DNA of 64,000 nt. It comes from Bryobacterales bacterium (GTDB lineage Bacteria; Acidobacteriota; Terriglobia; Bryobacterales; Bryobacteraceae). A model generated the notes under the pieces. It searched no databases and had not been told where the DNA came from. It saw only the letters and a program-made list of their open reading frames with translations. A program made the position numbers and the translations under genes. Location: the NCBI GenBank assembly GCA_016721425.1, contig JADKID010000015.1:62001-126000 (forward strand), in the 5' to 3' direction. Below are positions 26,263-35,222 of the stretch, piece by piece. Within the stretch, counting starts at the first letter, position 1. Each line of letters begins with the position of its first letter.

Positions 26263-27890
26263 TACGGCAGCGCCATCAGATAGTTGGTGATCGCCTCATT
26301 CTCCTTGGCCGAGAACTTGTACGGAGGCATCGTGCTGCCTGCACTCAGCTTTTGCGGATCCAGGAAATGCTGCATCACCCATTCCGCCTTCCGCCGGTGC
26401 CCCAAGCCATTCAACGGAGGCCCGGTCTTCTGGCCCACTCCATTGACGACGTGGCACATGCTGCACCGGTTCTTCTGGTAGAGCAGCGCGCCTTGCAGAG
26501 CGAACGCGGGCACGTCCTGCAGCTTCATGGCGTTCTGCGGTGTCAGCTTCAGAAGAAATGCCGCCAACGCGTTCAACTGCGAGTCGCTCAGCGAAATGGC
26601 CGGCATCTGGCTGCCAGGCACCATGCTGGACGGCTGCTTGAAATGCGCGATCATCCATGCCGCGTCCCGCCCGGCCCCGCCCGCGCCCAGATTCGGCGCC
26701 GGTTTGCCCTCGTCCGCCAGCCCGATAGCGTGGCAACTGCCGCACTTCTCGGCCTGGAAATACCCGACGCCAGCCAACTCCTCCGGCGACAATTCACGCC
26801 ACTCGCTGGGCCCGGCGTTGTCGGCGGCAGATGCCTCCGGCGGCGTGGAACGCATCGCGGCCATCGTCAGGCCGCCCCAGATCACTCCGGCCAGGATCAC
26901 GGTGACAAACGCCATCGTGCGCTTCGTCACCCGCACGATGGGTGCGCGGTCCAGGAACGGCAGTGCGAACAGGAGCCCGATCCCAATGGTCGGCAACACT
27001 ACACTAGCCAAAATCTCCAGTGGCCCTTCAAAGTACTTCAGCAACTGGAACAGGAACAGAAAATACCACTCCGGCCGCGGGATGTAGCTCAAGTCCGTCG
27101 GATCGGCCAGGCGGCCCAGCGGCGCCCGCGCGATCACGGCCAGGGAGAAGAGAATCGCGAAGGCCGCGAAGATCGCCATCGTGTCCTTGGCCACCTGCCG
27201 CGGATAAAACTTCTGCTTCGGCTTCAGTTCATCGCCCGGCGCCGGGGCCACGCCGTGGCGCCGCACCAGATAGACATGCAGAAACATCAGCAGCATCGTC
27301 AGCGGCGGCAGCACCAGGACGTGTACCGCGTAAAACCGCGCAAACGTCACCACGCCTACACCGTTCTCCGCGCCCATCAGCCGCAACACGTAGGGGCCCG
27401 CGCCCGGCGCGCTGGCCGCGATCTGCGTGGTGACAACCGTGCCCCAATACGCCCGGTTGTCCCACGGCAGCAGGTAGCCCGTCAGCGCGTACGCCAGGGT
27501 CAACAGCAGCAACACCACGCCCACCATCCAGGTGGCCTCGCGCGGCTTCTTGTAGGCGCCCCACAGGAATACCTGCACCATGTGCAGCACCACCACAATC
27601 ACCATCATGGAGGCGCCCCAATGATGCAGGCCGCGGATCAGCGCGCCGCCCGTCAACTCGCTCATGATGTAGCGCAGGCTGTTGTATGCTTCGCCCGGTG
27701 TGGCGGCATAGTTCAGCGCCAGCATGATGCCCGTGAACGCCTGGTTCATGAACAGGAACATGGCGATGGAGCCGAAAACCTGATGCCAGCCCGCCGAGGC
27801 GGGGATCTCTTCGTTTAGAAAATGCTGGATGGCGGAGGGCGCCCCAGTGCGATCTTCCAGCCATTCCAAAGTGCTATCGACGATACGCAT
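26262..27890 (-). CDS. Cytochrome b fused to two cytochrome c domains
   Basis: A 542-residue fusion. The N-terminal cytochrome b6-like part has heme-ligand helices around RGLHHWGASMMVIVVVLH and a second His pair in FYAVHVLVL...FLHVYL. A subunit-IV-like part follows with the Qo motif PEWYF. The C-terminal roughly 150 residues hold two class I cytochrome c domains with CGSCH and CSMCH. It starts at ATG 27890, 2 bp after the Rieske stop. It is the quinol-oxidising core of a bc-type complex in which the cytochrome c subunit is covalently attached, and should pass electrons to a periplasmic acceptor. Confidence 0.9.
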   Translation of the reverse strand: MRIVDSTLEWLEDRTGAPSAIQHFLNEEIPASAGWHQVFGSIAMFLFMNQAFTGIMLALNYAATPGEAYNSLRYIMSELTGGALIRGLHHWGASMMVIVVVLHMVQVFLWGAYKKPREATWMVGVVLLLLTLAYALTGYLLPWDNRAYWGTVVTTQIAASAPGAGPYVLRLMGAENGVGVVTFARFYAVHVLVLPPLTMLLMFLHVYLVRRHGVAPAPGDELKPKQKFYPRQVAKDTMAIFAAFAILFSLAVIARAPLGRLADPTDLSYIPRPEWYFLFLFQLLKYFEGPLEILASVVLPTIGIGLLFALPFLDRAPIVRVTKRTMAFVTVILAGVIWGGLTMAAMRSTPPEASAADNAGPSEWRELSPEELAGVGYFQAEKCGSCHAIGLADEGKPAPNLGAGGAGRDAAWMIAHFKQPSSMVPGSQMPAISLSDSQLNALAAFLLKLTPQNAMKLQDVPAFALQGALLYQKNRCSMCHVVNGVGQKTGPPLNGLGHRRKAEWVMQHFLDPQKLSAGSTMPPYKFSAKENEAITNYLMALP

Positions 27891-27892
27891 GA

Positions 27893-28396
27893 TCAGGCTC
27901 CCTTCTGTGGCGGCTGCTGCGGCCCAATCATGATACGCGTACCTTGCACCTTCACCTGATAGCGATCCAGCGGCCTGGGCGCCGGTCCGTTCAGCACCTT
28001 GCCGTCGAGTGAGAAATTGGAGGTGTGGCACGGGCAGAGAAACTCACCCTTGGTCTCCTCCCAGTGGTAGGCGCAGCCCAGATGCGTACACTGCGGCGTG
28101 TAGGCCACCACCTCGCCTTCATTCAGCTTTACCACCCACGCTGTGGATTTCTCCGTGATGATCTTCCAGCCGTCCATGCGGACGCGGCGAAACGTGACCT
28201 CCTCCGGGGTCCGCAACTTGAGTTGCGTCAAATCCGCCGCGTCCACCCACGCGCCCGATGCACGCGTCTTCGGTGGCGTGAATAGATAAACGATGGCCGG
28301 CACACCCAGGCCCCCGGCGATAAGGGCGCCCAGCGCCTGCGTGATCCGGACGAAAAAGCCTCGCCGGTTCTGGTGGGTTGCTTCTGTACTGCTCAT
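27893..28396 (-). CDS. Rieske iron-sulfur subunit of bc complex
   Basis: A 167-residue Rieske protein. After an N-terminal membrane anchor preceded by RR (NRRGFFVRIT, a likely Tat-type signal anchor) comes the Rieske fold with cluster boxes CTHLGC (about residues 113-118) and CPCHTSNF (about 132-139). The ATG at 28396 is chosen over the upstream extension because it begins the anchor. It forms an operon with the fused cytochrome b/c gene directly downstream and transfers electrons from quinol to the cytochrome c domains. Confidence 0.93.
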   Translation of the reverse strand: MSSTEATHQNRRGFFVRITQALGALIAGGLGVPAIVYLFTPPKTRASGAWVDAADLTQLKLRTPEEVTFRRVRMDGWKIITEKSTAWVVKLNEGEVVAYTPQCTHLGCAYHWEETKGEFLCPCHTSNFSLDGKVLNGPAPRPLDRYQVKVQGTRIMIGPQQPPQKGA

Positions 28397-28464
28397 AGGT
28401 TTTGTTTTGAAAGTCCTGGTGGTGAATGCCTGGTGGACGGTAGATGTGACAGTCGGCCTTTCGC

Positions 28465-28884
28465 TTACGGAACAGAAATCGGCCAATCTAATGATAGGCT
28501 CTGTTCCACCGCCCGCCAGTTGCCGTCTGCCTGCCGCCGGTAGACCGTCAGGTACGTCCCGTGATCACTCCGCAGCATGCCCGGCTGCGTCTCAAAGGTC
28601 GCCAGATAGGTCCCCGATCCATAAGCCAATTCGTGCTCCGCGTCCACACGCTGAGATTCCATCCGCACGTCGATCAGCCCGGCGCTAAACATGGAGCGCC
28701 AGAACTGCGCAATCGCGTCCGGCCCCTCCACCGGCTTGCGGCCAGGCACCAGCAGACGGGCGCCTGATGCATAAAACGTGGCGGTGAGTTCCTCCGGCAG
28801 GCGCTGGCGGAGGCCGCGAATCATCGTCACTTCCATCTGCTGAAGCTCCCGGTTGACCGGCTCCAGCGCAGTCACAGCAGGCAT
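28465..28884 (-). CDS. SnoaL/DUF4440-like NTF2-fold protein
   Basis: A 139-residue small alpha+beta protein with the order seen in NTF2-like proteins: an N-terminal helix, FYASGARLLVPGRKPVEGPDA, then FWRSMF, alternating strands and VYRRQADGNWRAV. The ATG at 28884 is preferred because GGAAGG lies just upstream; a further ATG at 28908 is possible. It is a single-domain cytoplasmic protein. Such proteins bind small ligands or act as isomerases; the role here is unknown. Confidence 0.7.
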   Translation of the reverse strand: MPAVTALEPVNRELQQMEVTMIRGLRQRLPEELTATFYASGARLLVPGRKPVEGPDAIAQFWRSMFSAGLIDVRMESQRVDAEHELAYGSGTYLATFETQPGMLRSDHGTYLTVYRRQADGNWRAVEQSLSLDWPISVP

Positions 28885-28948
28885 ACACTCACCTTCCGTG
28901 ATTCGCACTATGGCCGAGCCAGTTTAGGGTGTCAAGGGGTTTCGGGCC

Positions 28949-31444
28949 TCATTGGCACGCCGCCAACAAGGACTCGCGCAGCGCCGACGCCTCGGGCGCC
29001 GCCAGTTTCAACCCGCCAGTGGTGACGTGGAATACGTCGATCGCCTTGTGCGCCTCCGTATCCACCAGTACCACTTCAATGTTGCAGTTGGCCCGCGAGA
29101 TCGCCGAGGCCAAATGATAGAGCAAGCCCGGCCGGTCCTGCGCCACCACCTCAAAGATGCTCGCCGTCACCGATGCCTCATTGTCGAGACCAACGCTCGC
29201 CTGGATCGCGCCCAGCCGGCTCGGCGGCGCCTTCACCGGACGATGCTTCAGCAGTTCCTCTACTCTCAACTGGCCCGTTGCCACCTTCTTGAGCACCGAG
29301 CGCAGCCGCTCCACCTCCGGCGGATTCAGATCCAGCGAACGGTGCGGATCCTGAAACACGAACGTGTCGGCGATGTAGCCGTGCAGATTAGAAAACGCCT
29401 CGGCCTTCAGGATGTCCAGGCCAAAGGACGACAAGGCTCCCGCGATTGACGCGAAGAGAAACGGGCGATCCGATGCGATCACCGAAAGATGCCATGCGCC
29501 GTCGTGCCGTTCCACCGAAAGCGCGGCCCCGCCGGCGCGGGCGTGATCGAACAGTGCCGCGTGCGCCTTGGCCTGCTCGAGCGTATGAGTCCAAAGATAG
29601 CGGCCCGGCAGTCCCTCCAGGAACTCCGCCAACAGCGGCGTCACTTCCCCGTAGGCGGCGCGCGGATCCTCACTCCGGTCCATCGTCAGTTCGCCGGAGA
29701 GTTGCCGGTAAACCACGCGGTAGAGCCGCCAGATCTGCTCCATGCGCCACGGTGTCATCGCCGTAGAATTCACTGCGCTGATGTCGGCGTAAGTCAGCAG
29801 CGTTAGCAGCCGCAGGCGCTCCGCCGTCTTCACCATCTCCGAGAGCCAGTGCGCCGTCGCCGGGTCCGCCAGGTCCCGCGATTGCATGGCCGACGATAGC
29901 ACCAGATGCTTTTCAATCAGGAAGAGCACCTGGTCCCGATCCAGCTCGGAAGCCCCAATGCGCTCCAGAAAACGGGTGGCCAGCCGCACAGCCTCCTTGC
30001 TGTGATCCCGGCCCGAGCCCTTCCCCGTATCGTGCAGCAGCAGCGCCAACCTCAGCAGCCAGAGCTGATCGCTGGATTCCTCCATCAACTCCGCCAGACG
30101 CGCTGCCGCCGGTTCTTTGGAATCCTTCAGCGCTGCCAGCACGTCAATGGTCACCAGCGTGTGCTCGTCCACCGTGTACTGATGGTAGAAATCCCGCACC
30201 ACCAGGTGATCGATCCGTTCCCACTCCGGCAAAATCACGGCCAGGAATCCCGTCGAGCGCATCGCCCGCAAGGCCTCCGGCGTGTGCTCCTGATTCAGAA
30301 ACTCGCACCAGAAATCGGCTTGCGGCGGATGTTTGCCAAAGTGATGCGACCACGTCAGCAGGTGCGCAATCAGGCGCTGCTCGGTTTGGCGCGCCAGCGG
30401 TATGCCGTGCCTCGCTACAAAGCGGAACAGCCGTAGGGCGAGGTCCGGATCGCTCTCCAGCTCCTGCGGCTTGCGCAGAAAGACCAGGTCGCGCGAAACG
30501 GTGAAGTCGGCATTGGAGAGCCGCGAGCGCCAATCCCGGAAATTGGCCATCATGCTGCGGTCCTGCGCCTCGCCCGTCTCCAGATCGAAAAGCGCCTTGC
30601 GCAACACGTGCGAAGCGTGGCGGTAGTAGGCGCGCATCCACTCCGCCGGATCCCGCCATGGAGAAAATGCGGCGGCCGTCAGCTCATCCTGGGCTTCAAA
30701 ATTCAGCAGGTTGTTGTCGCGGCCCGCGCGGAAATGCAGAAAGCAGCGCACGGACGCCATGAAGGTGGCGTGACGCGGATCCTCGTCCTCCGGATCGGCG
30801 GCGGCGGAGTTGTCGCGCAGCAGGCGCAGCCAGTGCACGGTCTGCAGGTCGCGCATTCCACCCGGCGTCTCTTTAATGTCCGGCTCCAGCCGGTAGATCG
30901 TGTTGTGAAAACGCGCATGACGGGCGCGTGCCATGCGGCACATCCGCCGGGTCAGGTCCCGCCGCTCCGTCGTCAGGAACTTGGCAAAACGATCCCTCAT
31001 CGCCTGGTAGAGCACGCGGTCGCCGGCCAGGAATCGCTCGTCCAGCAGCGACACCGTCAACTCGAAATTGCCCTCGTGAATGGAGCAGCACTCCTCTACG
31101 GTGCGCACCGAGTGCGACGCCCGCAGGCCGGAATCCCACAGGAGTTTCAAGAACTCACTCAGCGCATTGCGGGATGTGAGAGTGTCGAACGGACGGCGGA
31201 CCAGCAGGAGCAGGTCCACGTCAGAGTAGGGGAAAAGCTCACGGCGCCCGTAGCCGCCAACAGCCAGCAGTGTGATCCCATCCGGAATCACGGGCGCCAA
31301 CGCCAGCGAGAACGCCTCCAGCACCAGTGAATCCACCAGCGCCGTTCGGCTCTTCAGGACGGGTTGCGGGTCTCCGTCCTGAAGGAATCGTTGTTGTAAG
31401 AGCTCCAGCTCCTCCTTAGAGCGCTGCTTCGCCGCGGTCGTCAT
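28949..31444 (-). CDS. glnD: Bifunctional PII uridylyltransferase/uridylyl-removing enzyme
   Basis: An 831-residue GlnD. The nucleotidyltransferase motif GGYGRRELFPYSDVDLLLL is near residues 64-82, the HD-domain site HDTGKGSGRDHS is near 490, and two ACT domains occupy the last roughly 180 residues (glutamine sensing). Length is near the family's usual 850-900. The ATG overlaps the glnB 3' end by 29 bp, so it belongs to an amt-glnB-glnD operon. It modifies PII according to glutamine level. Confidence 0.95.
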   Translation of the reverse strand: MTTAAKQRSKEELELLQQRFLQDGDPQPVLKSRTALVDSLVLEAFSLALAPVIPDGITLLAVGGYGRRELFPYSDVDLLLLVRRPFDTLTSRNALSEFLKLLWDSGLRASHSVRTVEECCSIHEGNFELTVSLLDERFLAGDRVLYQAMRDRFAKFLTTERRDLTRRMCRMARARHARFHNTIYRLEPDIKETPGGMRDLQTVHWLRLLRDNSAAADPEDEDPRHATFMASVRCFLHFRAGRDNNLLNFEAQDELTAAAFSPWRDPAEWMRAYYRHASHVLRKALFDLETGEAQDRSMMANFRDWRSRLSNADFTVSRDLVFLRKPQELESDPDLALRLFRFVARHGIPLARQTEQRLIAHLLTWSHHFGKHPPQADFWCEFLNQEHTPEALRAMRSTGFLAVILPEWERIDHLVVRDFYHQYTVDEHTLVTIDVLAALKDSKEPAAARLAELMEESSDQLWLLRLALLLHDTGKGSGRDHSKEAVRLATRFLERIGASELDRDQVLFLIEKHLVLSSAMQSRDLADPATAHWLSEMVKTAERLRLLTLLTYADISAVNSTAMTPWRMEQIWRLYRVVYRQLSGELTMDRSEDPRAAYGEVTPLLAEFLEGLPGRYLWTHTLEQAKAHAALFDHARAGGAALSVERHDGAWHLSVIASDRPFLFASIAGALSSFGLDILKAEAFSNLHGYIADTFVFQDPHRSLDLNPPEVERLRSVLKKVATGQLRVEELLKHRPVKAPPSRLGAIQASVGLDNEASVTASIFEVVAQDRPGLLYHLASAISRANCNIEVVLVDTEAHKAIDVFHVTTGGLKLAAPEASALRESLLAACQ

Positions 31445-31754
31445 TACGAATCCGAATGGCGTCTTCTACGGCCAGGATGAAGATCTTGCCGTCGCCGATC
31501 TTTCCGCTGCGGGCTGCTTTCGCCAACGTCGAGACCACTTCGTCCACTCTCGCGTCGGCGATCACCATCTCCACCTTGACCTTCGGCAGCAGGTCCACCT
31601 CATACTCCTGACCGCGGTAGACCTCCTTGTGCCCCTTTTGGCGGCCATGACCGCGAACCTCTATGATCGTCATTCCGTCAATGCCGATCCCCTTCATCGC
31701 CTCTTTGACTTCTTCTAGCTTGAACGGCTGAATGATCGCTTCGATTTTCTTCAT
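31416..31754 (-). CDS. glnB: Nitrogen regulatory protein PII
   Basis: A 112-residue PII. The T-loop reads KGHKEVYRGQEYEVDLLPK with Tyr at position 51, the canonical uridylylation site, and the B and C loops read ARSGKIGDGKIF and VIRIR-like AIRIRND. It lies between amt and glnD and overlaps glnD. It should gate the Amt channel and relay 2-oxoglutarate, ATP and glutamine status. It could equally be called GlnK because of its link to amt. Confidence 0.95.
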   Translation of the reverse strand: MKKIEAIIQPFKLEEVKEAMKGIGIDGMTIIEVRGHGRQKGHKEVYRGQEYEVDLLPKVKVEMVIADARVDEVVSTLAKAARSGKIGDGKIFILAVEDAIRIRNDDRGEAAL

Positions 31755-31765
31755 GTTTACCTCGC

Positions 31766-33163
31766 TCAGGACTCCAGATTGTAGCCTTCTTCGCCGTGCA
31801 TGGCGAGGTCGAGGCCCTCGACCTCCTGATCCTCAGTGACCCGCAGGCCACAGACCAGGTCGGCGATCTTCAAACAGACAAAACTGCCAACCGCACCCAG
31901 CGCGATGGCGATTCCGGCGCCGATCGCCTGGTTGAGAATCTGACCCGGATTGCCGTCCACCAGCCCGAGCGGCAGTGGATTGCCCGACGGATCTTTGAGT
32001 GCGTTGTTGACCAGGTTAGTGGCAAACACGCCCGTCAGAATCGCGCCCAGAGTGCCGCCCGCGCCATGCACGCCAAAGGCGTCCAGAGAGTCGTCGTACC
32101 CAAGCTTCATCTTAACGATAGTGACCATCACGAAACAGAAGATGCCAGCCGCGAATCCTATCAGCAGCGCGGACATCGGAGTGACGAAACCTGATGCGGG
32201 GGTGATGGCGACCAACCCGGCCACACAGCCCGAAATGGCGCCCAACACCGACGGCTTGCCGTTCTTCATCCATTCCGCCAGTACCCAGCCGATCATGGCC
32301 GCCGCTGCTCCAAAGTGCGTGGCGACAAATGCCGAGGTGGCCAGCCCGCCGGCGCTCAAGGCCGATCCGGCGTTGAAACCAAACCAGCCAAACCACAGCA
32401 ACCCGGCCCCAATCACGCTCAGCACCAGGCTGTGCGGCCGCATCGGCTCCTGCATGTAGCCCAGGCGCGGCTTCAGATATATGGCCGCCACCAGCGCCGA
32501 GACGCCGGATGTGATGTGCACCACCGTGCCGCCGGCGAAATCGAAGGAGGGTATCGTTCCGCCCAGAAATGCGTTGAGCAACCCGCCCTTACCCCACACC
32601 ATGTGCGCCATGGGAAAGTAGACGATCGTCATCCAGAGCGTCGTGTACACTACCATCGCGCTGAACTTGATCCGCTCCGCATAGGCGCCCGAAATCAACG
32701 CCGGTGTGATGATGGCGAACATCAGCTGGAACACCATGAAGGTCTGGTGTGGAATCGTGGCCGCATAGTCGCCATTGGGCTCAATGCCGACACCTTTGAG
32801 AAACAGATACTGTGTGCCGCCGAAGAATGCATTTCCTTCGCCAAAGGCCATGCTGTAGCCGTAGACCGCCCAAATAACGGTTGCCAGCGCCATCAGAATG
32901 AAGCTGTGCATCATGGTGCTCAGCACATTCTTGCGCCTCACCAGGCCGCCATAAAACAGCGCCAGGCCGGGGCCGGTCATCAGCAGCACCAGCGCACAAC
33001 TGGCCAGCATCCACGCGTTGTCACCGGACGTCTGTGCGGATTTCACCGCCGCTTCCAGATCCGCAACTTTCTTGTTCAGGTCCACCGGCGCCTGCGCGTA
33101 CGCCAAACCCTGCAATAACAGGAGGGACAGCGCCGCCGGTTGAAACGTTTTCATTGCCTTCAT
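31766..33163 (-). CDS. amt: Ammonium transporter Amt
   Basis: A 465-residue Amt/Mep/Rh channel. A cleavable-looking N-terminus (ending AYAQA) and a short extracytoplasmic helix precede 11 membrane segments. Signature stretches include GPGLALFYGGLVRRKN, FDFAGGTVVHITSGVSALVAA and DDSLDAFGVHGAGGTLGA with the twin pore histidines. AGGAG lies 6 bp before the ATG. It is the first gene of amt-glnB-glnD. No sigma-54 -24/-12 site was found upstream. Confidence 0.96.
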   Translation of the reverse strand: MKAMKTFQPAALSLLLLQGLAYAQAPVDLNKKVADLEAAVKSAQTSGDNAWMLASCALVLLMTGPGLALFYGGLVRRKNVLSTMMHSFILMALATVIWAVYGYSMAFGEGNAFFGGTQYLFLKGVGIEPNGDYAATIPHQTFMVFQLMFAIITPALISGAYAERIKFSAMVVYTTLWMTIVYFPMAHMVWGKGGLLNAFLGGTIPSFDFAGGTVVHITSGVSALVAAIYLKPRLGYMQEPMRPHSLVLSVIGAGLLWFGWFGFNAGSALSAGGLATSAFVATHFGAAAAMIGWVLAEWMKNGKPSVLGAISGCVAGLVAITPASGFVTPMSALLIGFAAGIFCFVMVTIVKMKLGYDDSLDAFGVHGAGGTLGAILTGVFATNLVNNALKDPSGNPLPLGLVDGNPGQILNQAIGAGIAIALGAVGSFVCLKIADLVCGLRVTEDQEVEGLDLAMHGEEGYNLES

Positions 33164-33368
33164 TCGATCTCCTCTTGGGCTACCCTGACGGGAAGGGAAT
33201 TACCGGACTCTGGGCACCAGACTAGGGTGGGGGAAACCGACTTGGGTTTGGCTTCCCATCCTACACGGTGCGTGACGCCTTGACTAACAGATAAATCTTT
33301 TGAAGGCCAGTAAAATCTTTTATTGGGCTAACCCATGGCAAACAAAGCGCTACCCTAGTGAGACAGCC

Positions 33369-34592
33369 ATGACACCACCCCTCGCCTTTCTTGCCGCCTC
33401 CGCGGAAGGTGTGAATCTGCCGCTCCAGATGCTGCTCGTGTTCGGCACGGCGAAGCTACTGGCCGAGGTGAGCGAACGTCTCCGCATGCCCGGCATCGTG
33501 GGCGGACTCCTGGCCGGAATCCTCCTCGGTCCCTCTGTGCTCAACTGGATCGCCTACAACGATCTGCTCCACGCCCTGGCCGAGCTCGGCGTGATGTTCC
33601 TGCTGTTTCAGGTGGGCCTGGAGGTGAAGGCGAGCGAGTTGCTCAACGTGGGAAAAACGGCCCTCATCGTCGCCATTGTGGGCGTCGTCCTGCCATTTCT
33701 CTTCGGCTGGGTGATACTCGTCGCAGCCAGGCACGGGCAGTTGGAGGCCATCTTCATGGGGGCAGCCATGGTGGCCACCAGTGTCGGCATCACTGCGCAG
33801 GTGCTCTCGGCCAAGGGCCTGCTCAGCCATCACACCGCCAAGATCATTCTGGCTGCCGCCGTCATCGACGACGTGCTGGGGCTTCTGGTGCTGGCCGTCG
33901 TCTCCTCCATGGGAGAGGGCCGCGGCATCGATTTCCTGGGCATCCTCACTACGGCGCTCGTCTCCATCGGCTTCGTGATGGCCGTGGTGCGCTACGGCAC
34001 AAAGACCGTCAATATTGTTTTGCCCAAGATCCTCACCCAGTTCAAGGTCCAGGAGGCCGAGTTCGCCGTAGCCGTCAGCTTCCTCTTTGTCATGGCCCTG
34101 CTGGCGTCGTATTCCGGCGTCGCGGCGATTGTTGGCGCATTCCTTGCGGGCATGGCGCTGGCGGAGTCTGCCTCGCCGCGGTTGCACACGCTCGTGCACG
34201 GGTCCGGCGAACTGATGATTCCGTTCTTCCTGGCCTCGATTGGATTGCAGATGGATCTCGGCGTCTTCCGCAGTGGGCACACCCTGGCCCTGGGCATCGC
34301 GGTCCTCATCGCGGCCATCCTCTCCAAGGGCGTTGGATGCGGCTTGGGCGCCTGGAATCTGGGCTTCAAAGACGCCGCCCGCATCGGCCTTGGTATGGTG
34401 CCCCGCGGCGAGGTCGGTATGGTCATCGCCCAGGTGGGCTTGAGCAAGGGCAGTATCTCTCAGGATGCCTACGCCATTGCTGTTTTTATGTCCGTCGCCA
34501 CCACAATTCTGGCCCCGCCACTCTTGAATCTCGCCTATCGCGACCTCAGCCCCGTGCCGGCTGATGACGCCGATCCCGAGGAAATCGCCTGA
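33369..34592 (+). CDS. CPA2-type cation:proton antiporter
   Basis: A 407-residue transporter with about 12-13 hydrophobic segments. It starts with a GxxxxGxxLGP motif (GGLLAGILLGPSVLNW) and has the ion-binding AAAVIDDVLGLLVLAV (DD pair at about residues 169-170) plus MVPRGEVGMVIAQVG near the C-terminus. No TrkA-N or TrkA-C domain follows, unlike KefB/C. It is likely a Na+/H+ or K+/H+ exchanger in the inner membrane. The ATG at 33369 fits better than the non-hydrophobic extension upstream. Confidence 0.88.
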   Translation: MTPPLAFLAASAEGVNLPLQMLLVFGTAKLLAEVSERLRMPGIVGGLLAGILLGPSVLNWIAYNDLLHALAELGVMFLLFQVGLEVKASELLNVGKTALIVAIVGVVLPFLFGWVILVAARHGQLEAIFMGAAMVATSVGITAQVLSAKGLLSHHTAKIILAAAVIDDVLGLLVLAVVSSMGEGRGIDFLGILTTALVSIGFVMAVVRYGTKTVNIVLPKILTQFKVQEAEFAVAVSFLFVMALLASYSGVAAIVGAFLAGMALAESASPRLHTLVHGSGELMIPFFLASIGLQMDLGVFRSGHTLALGIAVLIAAILSKGVGCGLGAWNLGFKDAARIGLGMVPRGEVGMVIAQVGLSKGSISQDAYAIAVFMSVATTILAPPLLNLAYRDLSPVPADDADPEEIA

Positions 34593-34599
34593 TTGGCGG

Positions 34600-34605
34600 T
34601 ATAAT
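34600..34605 (+). promoter_or_regulatory. Possible -10 box for ACT-domain gene
   Basis: TATAAT lies 30 bp before the ATG at 34635 and just after the antiporter stop. No recognisable -35 precedes it. AAAGGAG follows as the ribosome binding site. Confidence 0.3.
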
Positions 34606-34634
34606 TGAGTCACTGAGTTCAAAGGAGAATTCGT

Positions 34635-35051
34635 ATGGCTGATACTGTGACCGCTCTCGCCTACTTCGCCGTCGTTGTTCCTAACAAGATCGGCGAAGGC
34701 GCCAAGGTTCTCGCCTCTCTTAACGAAGCGGGCGTGAATATGATCGGGTTCTGGGGCTATCCCGTCAAGGGCAAGAAGGCGCAACTGGACATCGCGCCGG
34801 CCGACGCCAAGGTGTTCGCCAAGGCTGCCAAGAAGCTGGGTCTTGAAGTCGCTCCGAAACGCACCGCGTTCCTGATCGGCGGGGAAGATCGTCCCGGCGC
34901 CGTGGCCGAGGCCCTGGGCAAACTGGCCGCCGCCGGCATCTCCACCCACGCCGCGCAGGCGATCTGCGCCGGAGAAGGCCGCTACGGCGCGCTGATCCAG
35001 GTGGGCGACGACGACGTCAAGGCCGCCAAAAAGGCGCTAACCAAGAAGTAA
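34635..35051 (+). CDS. ACT-domain-containing protein
   Basis: A 138-residue protein made of two ACT-like beta-alpha-beta repeats. The first is AYFAVVVPNKIGEGAKVLAS...AGVNMIGFWGYPV; the second is AFLIGGEDRPGAVAEALGK...AAGISTHAAQAIC. A Lys-rich tail ends KKALTKK. AAAGGAG is a strong ribosome binding site. A terminator-like hairpin follows, so it is probably monocistronic or the last gene. It may be a small-molecule sensor; the ligand is unknown. Confidence 0.75.
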   Translation: MADTVTALAYFAVVVPNKIGEGAKVLASLNEAGVNMIGFWGYPVKGKKAQLDIAPADAKVFAKAAKKLGLEVAPKRTAFLIGGEDRPGAVAEALGKLAAAGISTHAAQAICAGEGRYGALIQVGDDDVKAAKKALTKK

Positions 35052-35057
35052 CTCCCG

Positions 35058-35098
35058 AGGCAGGCGCTCTCTGAAGGTGCGCCTGCCTTTCGTCCTTT
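35058..35098 (+). terminator. Rho-independent terminator after ACT-domain gene
   Basis: A perfect 10-bp stem, AGGCAGGCGC (35058-35067) with GCGCCTGCCT (35079-35088), has an 11-nt loop and is followed by TTCGTCCTTT. It lies 6 bp after the stop codon. Confidence 0.65.
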
Positions 35099-35222
35099 GG
35101 CCTGCCTCTCATTTCAGGGCCGTCCGGCCCGCAAATAAACAGAACATCCAGTTATTGCTGACGATGAGTGTTCTGGGTCCAGACACGCCTGTCTGAATCT
35201 CAGTCGTACGAGAGGTGCCTGA

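Noticed and set aside
33280..33316. TTGACT and TAAAAT as a promoter of the antiporter gene
   Set aside because: The spacing is 25 bp, too long for a sigma-70 promoter.
33164..33368. Sigma-54 promoter for amt
   Set aside because: No TGGCAC-N5-TTGC-like -24/-12 element on the minus strand.
33456..34949. A 497-codon minus-strand frame across the antiporter and ACT-domain genes
   Set aside because: It spans two well-supported plus-strand genes and their intergenic region, and has a Gln/Asp/His-rich composition.
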